Assembly (NCBI GenBank): GCA_030632035.1
Contig: DAOVJZ010000125.1
Coordinates: 1-5,240 of the forward strand
Direction of reading: 5' to 3'
DNA from: Granulosicoccaceae bacterium
Lineage (GTDB): Bacteria > Pseudomonadota > Gammaproteobacteria > DAOVJZ01
DNA: 5,240 bases
This document shows positions 1-5,240 of the stretch, piece after piece (position 1 is the first letter of the stretch; each line of letters starts with the position of its first letter). The translations under genes and the position numbers were made by a program. The notes under the pieces were generated by a model, which saw only the letters and a list, made by a program, of their open reading frames with translations, was not told the DNA's origin and did not search any database.

Positions 1-124
1 ATGGTCCATCCCCATCAAAATGCACTTACTTCCCCCAACCACAACACGGTTAATGCTACCCGATGAAACTTCAGGAAGCAATAAATACCAACAATAAATA
101 CGGGCAATAAACCTAGTAAAAGAA
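1..124. other. Short region after bioD with no secure gene
   Basis: This stretch lies between the bioD stop and the left edge. I see no stable hairpin followed by a T-run on either strand; the only small dyad is CTTC-AG-GAAG near 70-79. On the minus strand one frame stays open from inside bioD to a TGA at 15-17 and encodes a hydrophobic, membrane-like stretch, but it has no good start after bioD. A minus-strand GTG at 23-25 has a GGGGGAAG purine run a few bases upstream and could open a downstream gene, of which only eight codons are visible. On the plus strand two frames are open from the left edge to stops at 64-66 and 95-97, so a convergent gene ending here cannot be excluded. None of these readings is secure. 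Confidence 0.4.
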
Positions 125-796
125 TCAGACTTTTAACTTTATAAACTGAGTAACTTTGTCTGCTTTTAATTCTGGCGTGTTGGGAATAAAACCCAGGAAA
201 GATGAAGAAATGCGTTTCTGGATTGACTGTACATTTTCCTGAACACATTGCATGTCCGGATCAATCTGGTTAGCCACCCAGCCAGCCAATTCGCAACCAT
301 CGGCAATAATTTTTTCTGCTGTTAATAATGCGTGATTAATACAGCCCAGCTTTAATCCTACAACAAGGATCACGGGCAAATTCAATTGTTGTGCCAGATC
401 CGCCATGGTATGTTCATTGTTTAATGGCACCTGCCAGCCACCCACTCCTTCAACTACAACACTATCGGCTTGTTGTGATAATTCAGAAAAAACAGCTTTT
501 ATCTTTTCCAGTGTAATAGTTTGTCCTGCTTGTTCTGCCGCAAGATGCGGTGCAATAGCCGGTTCAAACACATAAGGATTAACCAATGCGTAATCTGATT
601 TTATTGTTGCTGTGTCTAGAAGCAATTCTGCATCTTCATTACGCAGTCCATCTCTTGTATGACGTGCACCCGATGCGACCGGCTTCATACCAACAACCGA
701 TAAACCTTTTAATTTATGACGCTCCATGACGCCCGCAGCAACAACACTCTTGCCAACCCCGGTATCAGTGCCAGTAATAAAGAATCCGCGTGTCAT
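125..796 (-). CDS. bioD: ATP-dependent dethiobiotin synthetase BioD
   Basis: This cytoplasmic enzyme catalyses the penultimate step of biotin synthesis: 7,8-diaminopelargonate, CO2 and ATP give dethiobiotin, closing the ureido ring. The 223-residue protein is about the usual family length. The P-loop GTDTGVGKS lies at residues 9-17, with K16 the phosphate-binding lysine. GMKPVASG at 36-43 supplies K38 and S42, D55 sits in RNEDA, and VEGVGG at 115-120 carries E116; these match E. coli K15, K37, S41, D54 and E115. The NQID at 177-180 fits the nucleotide-base-binding Asn region of the family. The ATG overlaps the bioC stop by 4 nt (ATGA) and has only a poor ribosome binding site, so translation is probably coupled to bioC. 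It is the last recognised gene of the operon, and no terminator follows. Nothing looks broken. Confidence 0.97.
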   Translation of the reverse strand: MTRGFFITGTDTGVGKSVVAAGVMERHKLKGLSVVGMKPVASGARHTRDGLRNEDAELLLDTATIKSDYALVNPYVFEPAIAPHLAAEQAGQTITLEKIKAVFSELSQQADSVVVEGVGGWQVPLNNEHTMADLAQQLNLPVILVVGLKLGCINHALLTAEKIIADGCELAGWVANQIDPDMQCVQENVQSIQKRISSSFLGFIPNTPELKADKVTQFIKLKV

Positions 797-1677
797 GAGT
801 CACTGCTACCAGGAAAATCAAAACCAATAGTATCAACAGGAATGGATACTGCCTGCGGATCTTTTATTTTGATATGCTCCAATGCCCATGCATGGCCATA
901 GATTACTTCATACGTTGCGGGTAATACCCCTTCGGCACGAAACTTCTCATAGGCTGTCATCATTTTTTTCAAATGTTCCTTGCCAGTCATACTATGTGAA
1001 CGACCTGTATTCACATTATGTGCCCCAATATCTTTCAGATCTTTCATGAGCGTTTTGACTTTCTTGTAAGTTAATGTAAATGGTTCACTGTCCATCACCA
1101 CATCGCCCATACCAGCCTGAAACAAGGCATCACCCACGTTGTGCATATCCACAAAATCGTTCACGTGTACAAAATTATCCACACTTTGCCAACTTTCTCT
1201 TAGCTCCCATAAGGTATCCGGGCCAAATGTAGAAAACATCAACAGACCATCAGTTTTAAGAATACGTTTAAATTCACTAAATAAGGCAGAAAGATCATTA
1301 CACCATTGCAGGGTCAGATTGGAAAAAATAAAGTCGACACTCTTATCCGAAAATGGAAGTCCCTCCATGTCAGCACAAACAAAATTATTATTATTCACAT
1401 CAAGCTGGTTACGTGCCGCTTGTAACATTTTCATGGAAAAATCCAGCGAAATAATATTTGCATCTGCATAACGTTCTGATAAAAATTTTGTGCAATAACC
1501 GGTACCGGAACCCAGCTCAAGGATCACTTCCGGTTGTATTTTCAAAAAATCCAAACGTTCTATAACACGTTCGCCAACTTCGCGTTGCAATACAGCGGCT
1601 TCATCATAAGTGCTTGCGGCACGATCAAATGATTGTTGCGCGAGTGCCTTGTTAATCAATGTGTTCTGACTAGACAT
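793..1677 (-). CDS. bioC: Malonyl-[ACP] O-methyltransferase BioC
   Basis: This SAM-dependent methyltransferase methylates the free carboxyl of malonyl-ACP (or malonyl-CoA), which disguises it as a primer for fatty acid synthesis and starts pimelate assembly. The BioC-typical N-terminus has FDRAASTYD at residues 17-25. The class I Rossmann fold follows: motif I ELGSGTG at 54-60, the acidic residue ending strand 2 at D79 (SLDFS), D103 in CADMEGLPF, and SNLTLQW at 119-125. With 294 residues it is longer than E. coli BioC (251). The extra C-terminal part includes EVIYGHAWALEH at 257-268, a tail I recall from long gammaproteobacterial BioC proteins. The ATG has a good AAGGA eight bases upstream and overlaps the bioH stop by 8 nt, while the stop overlaps the bioD start. 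The adjacent bioH supports BioC over a generic UbiE-like methyltransferase. Confidence 0.95.
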   Translation of the reverse strand: MSSQNTLINKALAQQSFDRAASTYDEAAVLQREVGERVIERLDFLKIQPEVILELGSGTGYCTKFLSERYADANIISLDFSMKMLQAARNQLDVNNNNFVCADMEGLPFSDKSVDFIFSNLTLQWCNDLSALFSEFKRILKTDGLLMFSTFGPDTLWELRESWQSVDNFVHVNDFVDMHNVGDALFQAGMGDVVMDSEPFTLTYKKVKTLMKDLKDIGAHNVNTGRSHSMTGKEHLKKMMTAYEKFRAEGVLPATYEVIYGHAWALEHIKIKDPQAVSIPVDTIGFDFPGSSDS

Positions 1678-2443
1678 TTACGCAATCCTTGATAACCACC
1701 ATAAATTTTTCCGGGTGTGAAATAAACGGAGCATGACCAGCACCCTTTAATAACCGAACATTGCTCTGCAATAACATTTTTTTCAGTTCATCACCAACAG
1801 AAACCGGCACCAGCATATCCAGCTTGCCAAGCATGACAGTCACCGGAATTTTTAATTCACCAAACTCTGTACGTAAATCAGTCGTCTGTAAAATAGAAAG
1901 TCCGGCATGTAATGCACGTTTCTGCGGAACACCATGTGCGAACACCCTTTTACGCAAGAGCCGAATATCTTTTTTTGCACTATCACTGCCCTGCGACTGC
2001 AAGGCCAAAAAACGCATAAGGGTTTGTTCATAATCATTGGCCAGTTGTTCAGCAAACTCCTTCAACACATCTGGTTTAATTCCATGTGGCCAACCTTCAT
2101 CAGCTACCATACACGGACTGCTTGCAACCAAAACCAGCTCGGCAACTTTTTCCGGGTGACTGATCGCTATTTGTTGCGCAACCAGACCACCCATAGACCA
2201 GCCAAGTACAATACTGTTATCTGGAATATTATTGGCAATAGTGTCGGCTACAGCTTCAAGTGCGTAATCCCCTGTTAAATCTTCACTGCGACCAAAGCCT
2301 GGCAAGTCGATCAGATGACAACAAAAATCAGGTGACAATGTTTCAGCAATATCTTCAAACAAACCGGAATGCAATCCCCAACCATGCAACATAACAAGGT
2401 CGCGACCACTGCCGATTTCTTTCTTATACAGTGACGCGCTCAC
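1670..2443 (-). CDS. bioH: Pimeloyl-[ACP] methyl ester carboxylesterase BioH
   Basis: This alpha/beta hydrolase removes the methyl group from pimeloyl-ACP methyl ester, ending chain elongation and releasing the substrate for BioF. The 257 residues match E. coli BioH (256). HGWG at 20-23 forms the oxyanion-hole region, and the nucleophile elbow GWSMG at 81-85 gives S83. The acid is D209 in LGKLDMLVP, and the catalytic histidine is H237 in GAGHAPF. These correspond to E. coli S82, D207 and H235. A basic patch in the cap (K157, K158, R161, R164, K165, R166) is where E. coli BioH contacts ACP, though I infer that role here. The start is a GTG, whose first bases form a 4-nt GTGA overlap with the bioF stop, with GGAG eight bases upstream. 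It lies between bioF and bioC, so coupled translation is likely. Confidence 0.95.
   Translation of the reverse strand: MSASLYKKEIGSGRDLVMLHGWGLHSGLFEDIAETLSPDFCCHLIDLPGFGRSEDLTGDYALEAVADTIANNIPDNSIVLGWSMGGLVAQQIAISHPEKVAELVLVASSPCMVADEGWPHGIKPDVLKEFAEQLANDYEQTLMRFLALQSQGSDSAKKDIRLLRKRVFAHGVPQKRALHAGLSILQTTDLRTEFGELKIPVTVMLGKLDMLVPVSVGDELKKMLLQSNVRLLKGAGHAPFISHPEKFMVVIKDCVNV
1686..1690 (-). promoter_or_regulatory. Ribosome binding site of bioC
   Basis: Minus-strand AAGGA inside the end of bioH, eight bases before the bioC ATG at 1675-1677. Its strength suggests bioC can be initiated independently as well as by coupling to bioH. Confidence 0.65.
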
Positions 2444-3588
2444 TTCACCTTCTCCAATGCATCCAGCAACTGATCGATCTGGGCTTCGGTGTGTATGGCT
2501 GATAACGTAATGCGTAAACGCGCACTGCCTTCCGGTACAGTCGGAGGACGAATCGCCGGCACCAGTATCCCCTGCTGTTTCAGTTTATTACTGACATTCA
2601 ATGCATCTGCCGCATCACCCATCATGAGTAACTGAATCGGTGTAAAAGATTCTGCCAACACCAGTCCTCGCTGTACTGCACCATCCCTGAAATAGCTTAT
2701 CAATTTTTGTAATTGTTCCCTGAGCCAGATTTCATTTTTCACTATGTTTAAACTGGCTCGCGTTGCCTCAGCAACTGCCGGTGGTAACGCTGTTGTATAA
2801 ATATAAGTACGCGCCTTGTTAATAAGGTATTCGATCAAGTCTTCACTACCTGCAACAAATGCACCGAAGGTACCAAATGCCTTGCCCAGTGTACCCATTA
2901 AGATCGGCACATCATCATTTTGCAGATGCAAAAGTTCCAGTGTGCCCGCTCCGCTCATACCCAGCACACCCAAACCATGTGCATCATCAATCATGACTGT
3001 GGCCGAATGTTGTTGTGCAATCTCTGAAATTTTATCTACCGATGCAATATCACCATCCATACTAAATACACCATCAGTCACAATCAATTTGTTCTCGCCA
3101 CCATGGTGATTAATCTGTTCAGAAAGTGAATCCATATCAAGATGGGTATAACGCACCAGTTTGGCATCAGACAAACGAGCTGCATCAATCAATGAAGCAT
3201 GGTTCAGCTTGTCTTCATACACGACATCACCACGACCCGTTAATGCCGAGACGACACCCAGGTTGGCCATGTAACCGGTTGAGAATAACAATGCACGTTC
3301 ACGGCCGGTAAATTCTGCCAGTTCTTCTTCCAGTTGATGGTGTGCTTTGCTGTGACCATTGACCAAATGCGAAGCACCTGAACCAACACCGTATTCATCG
3401 ACTGCTTTTTTAAATGCTTCTACTACATCAGGATGATTGGCAAGCCCCAAATAATCATTACTACAAAATGTTAAACATTCTTTACCATCAATGATCTGTT
3501 TTGGTCCTTGCGGTCCTTGTGTAATACGCCGCTGACGATAAAGATTATCACTTTGCAGTTGGGCAAGTGTGTCGGTCAAAGTCTGCAT
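2440..3588 (-). CDS. bioF: 8-amino-7-oxononanoate synthase BioF
   Basis: This PLP enzyme of the alpha-oxoamine synthase family condenses pimeloyl-ACP (or pimeloyl-CoA) with L-alanine, with loss of CO2, to give 8-amino-7-oxononanoate (KAPA). The 382 residues are close to E. coli BioF (384). CSNDYLGLA is at 42-50 and GSGASHLVNG at 69-78, the latter a substrate and cofactor loop. The PLP-stacking histidine is H130 (KLNHASL). DDAHGLGVLG at 201-210 provides D201 or D202 and H204, and the Schiff-base lysine is K236 in GTLGKAFGTFG, the same number as in E. coli. The ATG lies 5 nt after the bioB stop, and I see no clear Shine-Dalgarno box there, so ribosomes finishing bioB probably reinitiate. The enzyme looks intact. 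2-Amino-3-ketobutyrate CoA ligase belongs to the same fold family, but the operon settles the assignment. Confidence 0.97.
   Translation of the reverse strand: MQTLTDTLAQLQSDNLYRQRRITQGPQGPKQIIDGKECLTFCSNDYLGLANHPDVVEAFKKAVDEYGVGSGASHLVNGHSKAHHQLEEELAEFTGRERALLFSTGYMANLGVVSALTGRGDVVYEDKLNHASLIDAARLSDAKLVRYTHLDMDSLSEQINHHGGENKLIVTDGVFSMDGDIASVDKISEIAQQHSATVMIDDAHGLGVLGMSGAGTLELLHLQNDDVPILMGTLGKAFGTFGAFVAGSEDLIEYLINKARTYIYTTALPPAVAEATRASLNIVKNEIWLREQLQKLISYFRDGAVQRGLVLAESFTPIQLLMMGDAADALNVSNKLKQQGILVPAIRPPTVPEGSARLRITLSAIHTEAQIDQLLDALEKVK
2452..2455 (-). promoter_or_regulatory. Ribosome binding site deciding the bioH GTG start
   Basis: Minus-strand GGAG inside the last codons of bioF lies eight bases upstream of the GTG at 2441-2443. 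An AGG core also lies four bases upstream. The HGWG motif then falls at residues 20-23, near its usual distance from the N-terminus in BioH, which supports the GTG start. Confidence 0.6.
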
Positions 3589-3593
3589 GCGAA

Positions 3594-4634
3594 CTATTCT
3601 GCGATTAGTGCTTCTTGCTTCTGTTTGCCCTTGCAGGAATGAGCAGGATCTTTTTTCTCAATCTTGAAAGGTTCGATACCTAAACGCTTAAACAATTCCT
3701 TGTCCTTGTCCTTGCCTGGATTAGGTGTTGTCAGCAATTGATCACCATAGAACATGGAATTGGCACCTGCCATAAAACACATCGCCTGCATTTCATCACT
3801 CATGTCTTCACGCCCTGCAGATAACCGCACCCATGATTTCGGCATTACAATTCTGGCAACAGCGATCATACGCACGAACTCAAATGGATCGATGGCATCA
3901 ACATCAGACAACGGTGTACCCTCCACCTTTACCAGTAAATTAATGGGCACACTTTCCGGATGCTTAGGCAGGTTGGCCAATTCCACCAGCATGGCAGCGC
4001 GATCAGTACGTGACTCGCCCATACCGACAATACCGCCACAACACACACTCATACCGGCATCACGTACATGAGCCAGTGTATCGAGCCTGTCCTGATAGGT
4101 ACGTGTCGTAATAACTTCGCCATAAAATTCGCGTGAGGTATCAAGGTTGTGATTGTAATAATCAAGACCTGCTGTTTTTAATTCTTTTGTTTGTTCCTCA
4201 TTCAACATACCCAACGTCATGCAGGTTTCCAGACCAAGTGCCTTTACCTCTTTAACAATGTTGACCACTTTTTCAAAATCACGTGGCTTTGGATAACGCC
4301 ATGCCGCGCCCATACAAAAACGACTTGCACCATTTGTTTTTGCGGTTTCAGCAGCACTTAAAATTTGTTCCATTTCCATTAATGCATGGACATCCACATC
4401 AACATCATGGTGAACACTTTGCGGACAATAACCACAGTCTTCCGGACAACCGCCGGTCTTGATACTTAATAACGTACTGATTTGTACTTTGTTGGGATCA
4501 AAATTGTGACGGTGTTCCTTTTGAGCCTGAAACATCAGGTCATTAAAGGGTTGATTGAATAAATCTTCGACTTCGGCAGTGGTCCAGTCATGACGTAACT
4601 GGGCTTTTTTAAAATTCTGGTTGTCTGTTTGCAT
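3594..4634 (-). CDS. bioB: Biotin synthase BioB (radical SAM)
   Basis: BioB inserts sulfur between C6 and C9 of dethiobiotin to make biotin, using a radical-SAM [4Fe-4S] cluster and an auxiliary [2Fe-2S] cluster as sulfur donor. The 346 residues equal E. coli BioB in length, with about ten extra at the N-terminus and a shorter C-terminus. The CxxxCxxC motif at C63, C67 and C70 binds the [4Fe-4S] cluster. C107, C138, C198 and R270 match the [2Fe-2S] ligands C97, C128, C188 and R260 of E. coli. YNHNLDTS at 160-167 contains N163 and D165, equivalent to E. coli N153 and D155, and GGIVGMGES follows at 200-208. The ATG has CAGGA nine bases upstream. As first gene of the operon it directly follows the control region. 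An acidic DVDVDV stretch at 77-82 replaces the more usual RYKTGLEAE-type segment. Confidence 0.98.
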   Translation of the reverse strand: MQTDNQNFKKAQLRHDWTTAEVEDLFNQPFNDLMFQAQKEHRHNFDPNKVQISTLLSIKTGGCPEDCGYCPQSVHHDVDVDVHALMEMEQILSAAETAKTNGASRFCMGAAWRYPKPRDFEKVVNIVKEVKALGLETCMTLGMLNEEQTKELKTAGLDYYNHNLDTSREFYGEVITTRTYQDRLDTLAHVRDAGMSVCCGGIVGMGESRTDRAAMLVELANLPKHPESVPINLLVKVEGTPLSDVDAIDPFEFVRMIAVARIVMPKSWVRLSAGREDMSDEMQAMCFMAGANSMFYGDQLLTTPNPGKDKDKELFKRLGIEPFKIEKKDPAHSCKGKQKQEALIAE

Positions 4635-4643
4635 GAATTTGTA

Positions 4644-4648
4644 TCCTG
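4644..4648 (-). promoter_or_regulatory. Ribosome binding site of bioB
   Basis: Read on the minus strand this is CAGGA, nine bases before the bioB ATG at 4632-4634. It supports that ATG as the start and the ten-residue N-terminal extension relative to E. coli BioB. Confidence 0.65.
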
Positions 4649-4664
4649 AAATGATGAGCGGCTA

Positions 4665-4670
4665 TATAAT
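4665..4670 (+). promoter_or_regulatory. Possible -10 box of a comF promoter
   Basis: A perfect TATAAT on the plus strand is followed by a GC-rich GCGCCCC discriminator. The region 16-18 bases upstream has no good -35 match; TTGTAT at 4639-4644 is 20 bases away, which is too far for a normal promoter. If active, it would start a comF transcript near 4677 with a leader of about 75 nt. Confidence 0.35.
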
Positions 4671-4708
4671 GCGCCCCATTCTCGCTGTTCCTCATTAGTG
4701 GTACCGAG

Positions 4709-4737
4709 ATTGTTCATATGGAAGTGGTATCTGTCAA
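4709..4737 (-). promoter_or_regulatory. Predicted sigma-70 promoter of the bio operon
   Basis: On the minus strand there is a perfect TTGACA -35 box (4732-4737), a 17-base spacer, and AACAAT as -10 box (4709-4714), which matches TATAAT at four of six positions. Transcription would start near 4702 and leave a leader of about 68 nt before bioB. The -35 box lies inside the left half of the BirA-like dyad, as expected for a biotin-repressed promoter. The prediction rests on sequence match and position only. Confidence 0.55.
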
Positions 4738-4763
4738 TCAGAAAGGACGCTTGTGGTAGACAA
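4731..4763. promoter_or_regulatory. Candidate BirA operator (biotin repressor site)
   Basis: The left half is CTGTCAATC (4731-4739), followed by a 15-base spacer (4740-4754) and the right half GGTAGACAA (4755-4763). Compared with the proteobacterial BirA consensus TTGTAAACC-N14/15-GGTTTACAA, the halves match at 6 of 9 and 7 of 9 positions. The two halves agree with each other as an inverted repeat at 6 of 9 positions, sharing the TGTC core. The site covers the predicted bio -35 box, where binding of BirA with biotinyl-AMP would block RNA polymerase. It also covers the comF ribosome binding site and start codon. The match is imperfect, so I treat it as a candidate. Confidence 0.5.
4742..4747 (+). 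promoter_or_regulatory. Ribosome binding site deciding the comF GTG start
   Basis: AAAGGA lies five bases before the GTG at 4753-4755. There is no ATG in this frame between the upstream stop at 4696-4698 and codon 45, which lies beyond two of the zinc-type CxxC pairs, so the GTG is the best start. The box lies inside the spacer of the BirA-like dyad. Confidence 0.65.
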
Positions 4764-5240
4764 TTGTATAAAAACTATACAGTCATGGTTAGTACCTACT
4801 AACTGTTTATTGTGTGAAACCAGCATTGATTCAGGCAATATCCTGTGTCCAGCCTGTATTGAATCACTCCCCGTTAATCATAATATGGCATGTCATCATT
4901 GTGCCCTGCCACTGGCTGATCTGGCCTCACCCATATGTGGCCATTGCCAGAAAAACCCACCTGGCTGGGATTTTGTCGTATCCGCCTTTGCCTATGCTCA
5001 CCCGGTCGATAAACTGATTCAGGCCATGAAATTCAGGGAAAAACTCGATATTGCCTACTTGCTTGGCACCCTGATGCATAATCTGATCAAGAACCATTAT
5101 GTTCTGCAAAAAAAGGTTTTGCCCGAACTGATTATCCCGGTTCCCCTGCATTCCACACGCCTGCGTCAGCGAGGATTCAACCAGGCACTGGAGTTGGCTC
5201 GACCTTTATCCCAACAGTTTTCCATTCCGATGGACTCCAA
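4753..5240 (+). CDS. comF: ComF/GntX family phosphoribosyltransferase-like protein, 3' end outside window
   Basis: About 162 codons are visible, and the C-terminal part, including the phosphoribosyl-pyrophosphate-binding loop, lies beyond the window. The N-terminus has four CxxC pairs at C18/C21, C32/C35, C47/C50 and C62/C65, a zinc-ribbon arrangement typical of ComFC-type proteins. Then come KNPPGWD at 67-73, the MKFR motif at 92-95, and the family signature PVPLHSTRLRQRGFNQ at 129-144. Relatives such as Haemophilus ComF are needed for natural transformation after DNA enters the periplasm, probably for DNA movement across the inner membrane. E. coli GntX is a related protein of this family. 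A role in competence is therefore an inference from the family. The gene starts with GTG and is transcribed divergently from bioB, a common arrangement that does not imply a shared pathway. Confidence 0.9.
   Translation, partial: MVDNCIKTIQSWLVPTNCLLCETSIDSGNILCPACIESLPVNHNMACHHCALPLADLASPICGHCQKNPPGWDFVVSAFAYAHPVDKLIQAMKFREKLDIAYLLGTLMHNLIKNHYVLQKKVLPELIIPVPLHSTRLRQRGFNQALELARPLSQQFSIPMDS
4765..4781. repeat. Perfect 6-bp inverted repeat inside the comF start region
   Basis: TGTATA (4765-4770), AAAAC (4771-4775) and TATACA (4776-4781) form an exact AT-rich dyad just after the BirA-like site, within comF codons 5-10. It could be a second operator or a weak mRNA hairpin, but such short dyads also occur by chance. 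No known biotin regulator motif that I recall matches it. Confidence 0.4.

Noticed and set aside
67..80. CTTCAGGAAG as a terminator stem after bioD
   Set aside because: The stem is only four pairs with a two-base loop and has no T-run on either side.
15..248. Full 77-codon minus-strand frame starting inside bioD
   Set aside because: Its ATG at 248 lies deep inside bioD with no reason for an overlap of over 120 nt. Only the hydrophobic part beyond bioD was kept, as a weak finding.
1139..1471. Long plus-strand frames opposite bioC, bioH, bioF and bioB
   Set aside because: They are antisense shadows of well-supported genes, without ribosome binding sites or recognisable motifs.
3697..3714. Three TCCTTG units in bioB as a possible slippage (phase-variable) tract
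   Set aside because: They encode KDKDKE, and the segment has the same length as in E. coli BioB (TPNP to LF). The unit is six bases, so a change in copy number would keep the frame.
4535..4717. 60-codon minus-strand frame in the bio leader, a possible leader peptide
   Set aside because: Its ATG lies within or upstream of the predicted transcription start, it runs far into bioB in another frame, and it has no run of regulatory codons or attenuator hairpin.
4765..4781. Dyad as a BioR or BioQ operator
   Set aside because: As I recall them, BioR sites resemble TTATCTATAA and BioQ sites TGAAC-N3-GTTAC. Neither fits, and those regulators belong to Alphaproteobacteria and Actinobacteria.
4814..5017. 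Plus-strand 67-codon frame inside comF
   Set aside because: It is a shadow of comF, whose frame has four CxxC pairs and the RGFNQ signature.

Overview
This window carries a compact biotin synthesis operon on the minus strand, in transcription order bioB, bioF, bioH, bioC, bioD. It occupies about 125-4634. A divergent plus-strand comF gene (ComFC/GntX family) starts at 4753 and is cut by the right edge. The gene order bioBFHCD without bioA, with a comF-type gene beside bioB, is typical of many Gammaproteobacteria. The residues, lengths and linked bioH/bioC genes agree with that, but I cannot name a genus. Base composition is moderately AT-rich and looks even throughout, with no sign of recent transfer.

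Layout: 1-124 is a short stretch after bioD with no secure gene and no recognisable terminator, so the operon may continue to the left. Positions 125-4634 hold five tightly packed genes: bioB and bioF are 5 nt apart, bioF/bioH overlap by 4 nt (GTGA), bioH/bioC by 8 nt and bioC/bioD by 4 nt (ATGA). This indicates one transcript and translational coupling. Positions 4635-4752 are the divergent control region, and 4753-5240 is the 5' part of comF.

How the genes work together: BioC methylates the malonyl group on its thioester carrier so that fatty acid synthesis can build a pimeloyl chain. BioH removes the methyl ester once pimeloyl-ACP is made. BioF condenses pimeloyl-ACP with alanine to give KAPA (7-keto-8-aminopelargonate). 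BioA, absent here, would convert KAPA to DAPA (7,8-diaminopelargonate). BioD closes the ureido ring to give dethiobiotin, and BioB inserts sulfur to give biotin. All five proteins are full length with their catalytic residues intact.

The most interesting part is the control region. A BirA-like dyad (4731-4763, 13 of 18 matches to the proteobacterial consensus with the right 15-nt spacing) covers the predicted bio -35 box. The same dyad covers the ribosome binding site and GTG start of comF. The rest is an ordinary biotin locus, and I see no convincing undescribed system.
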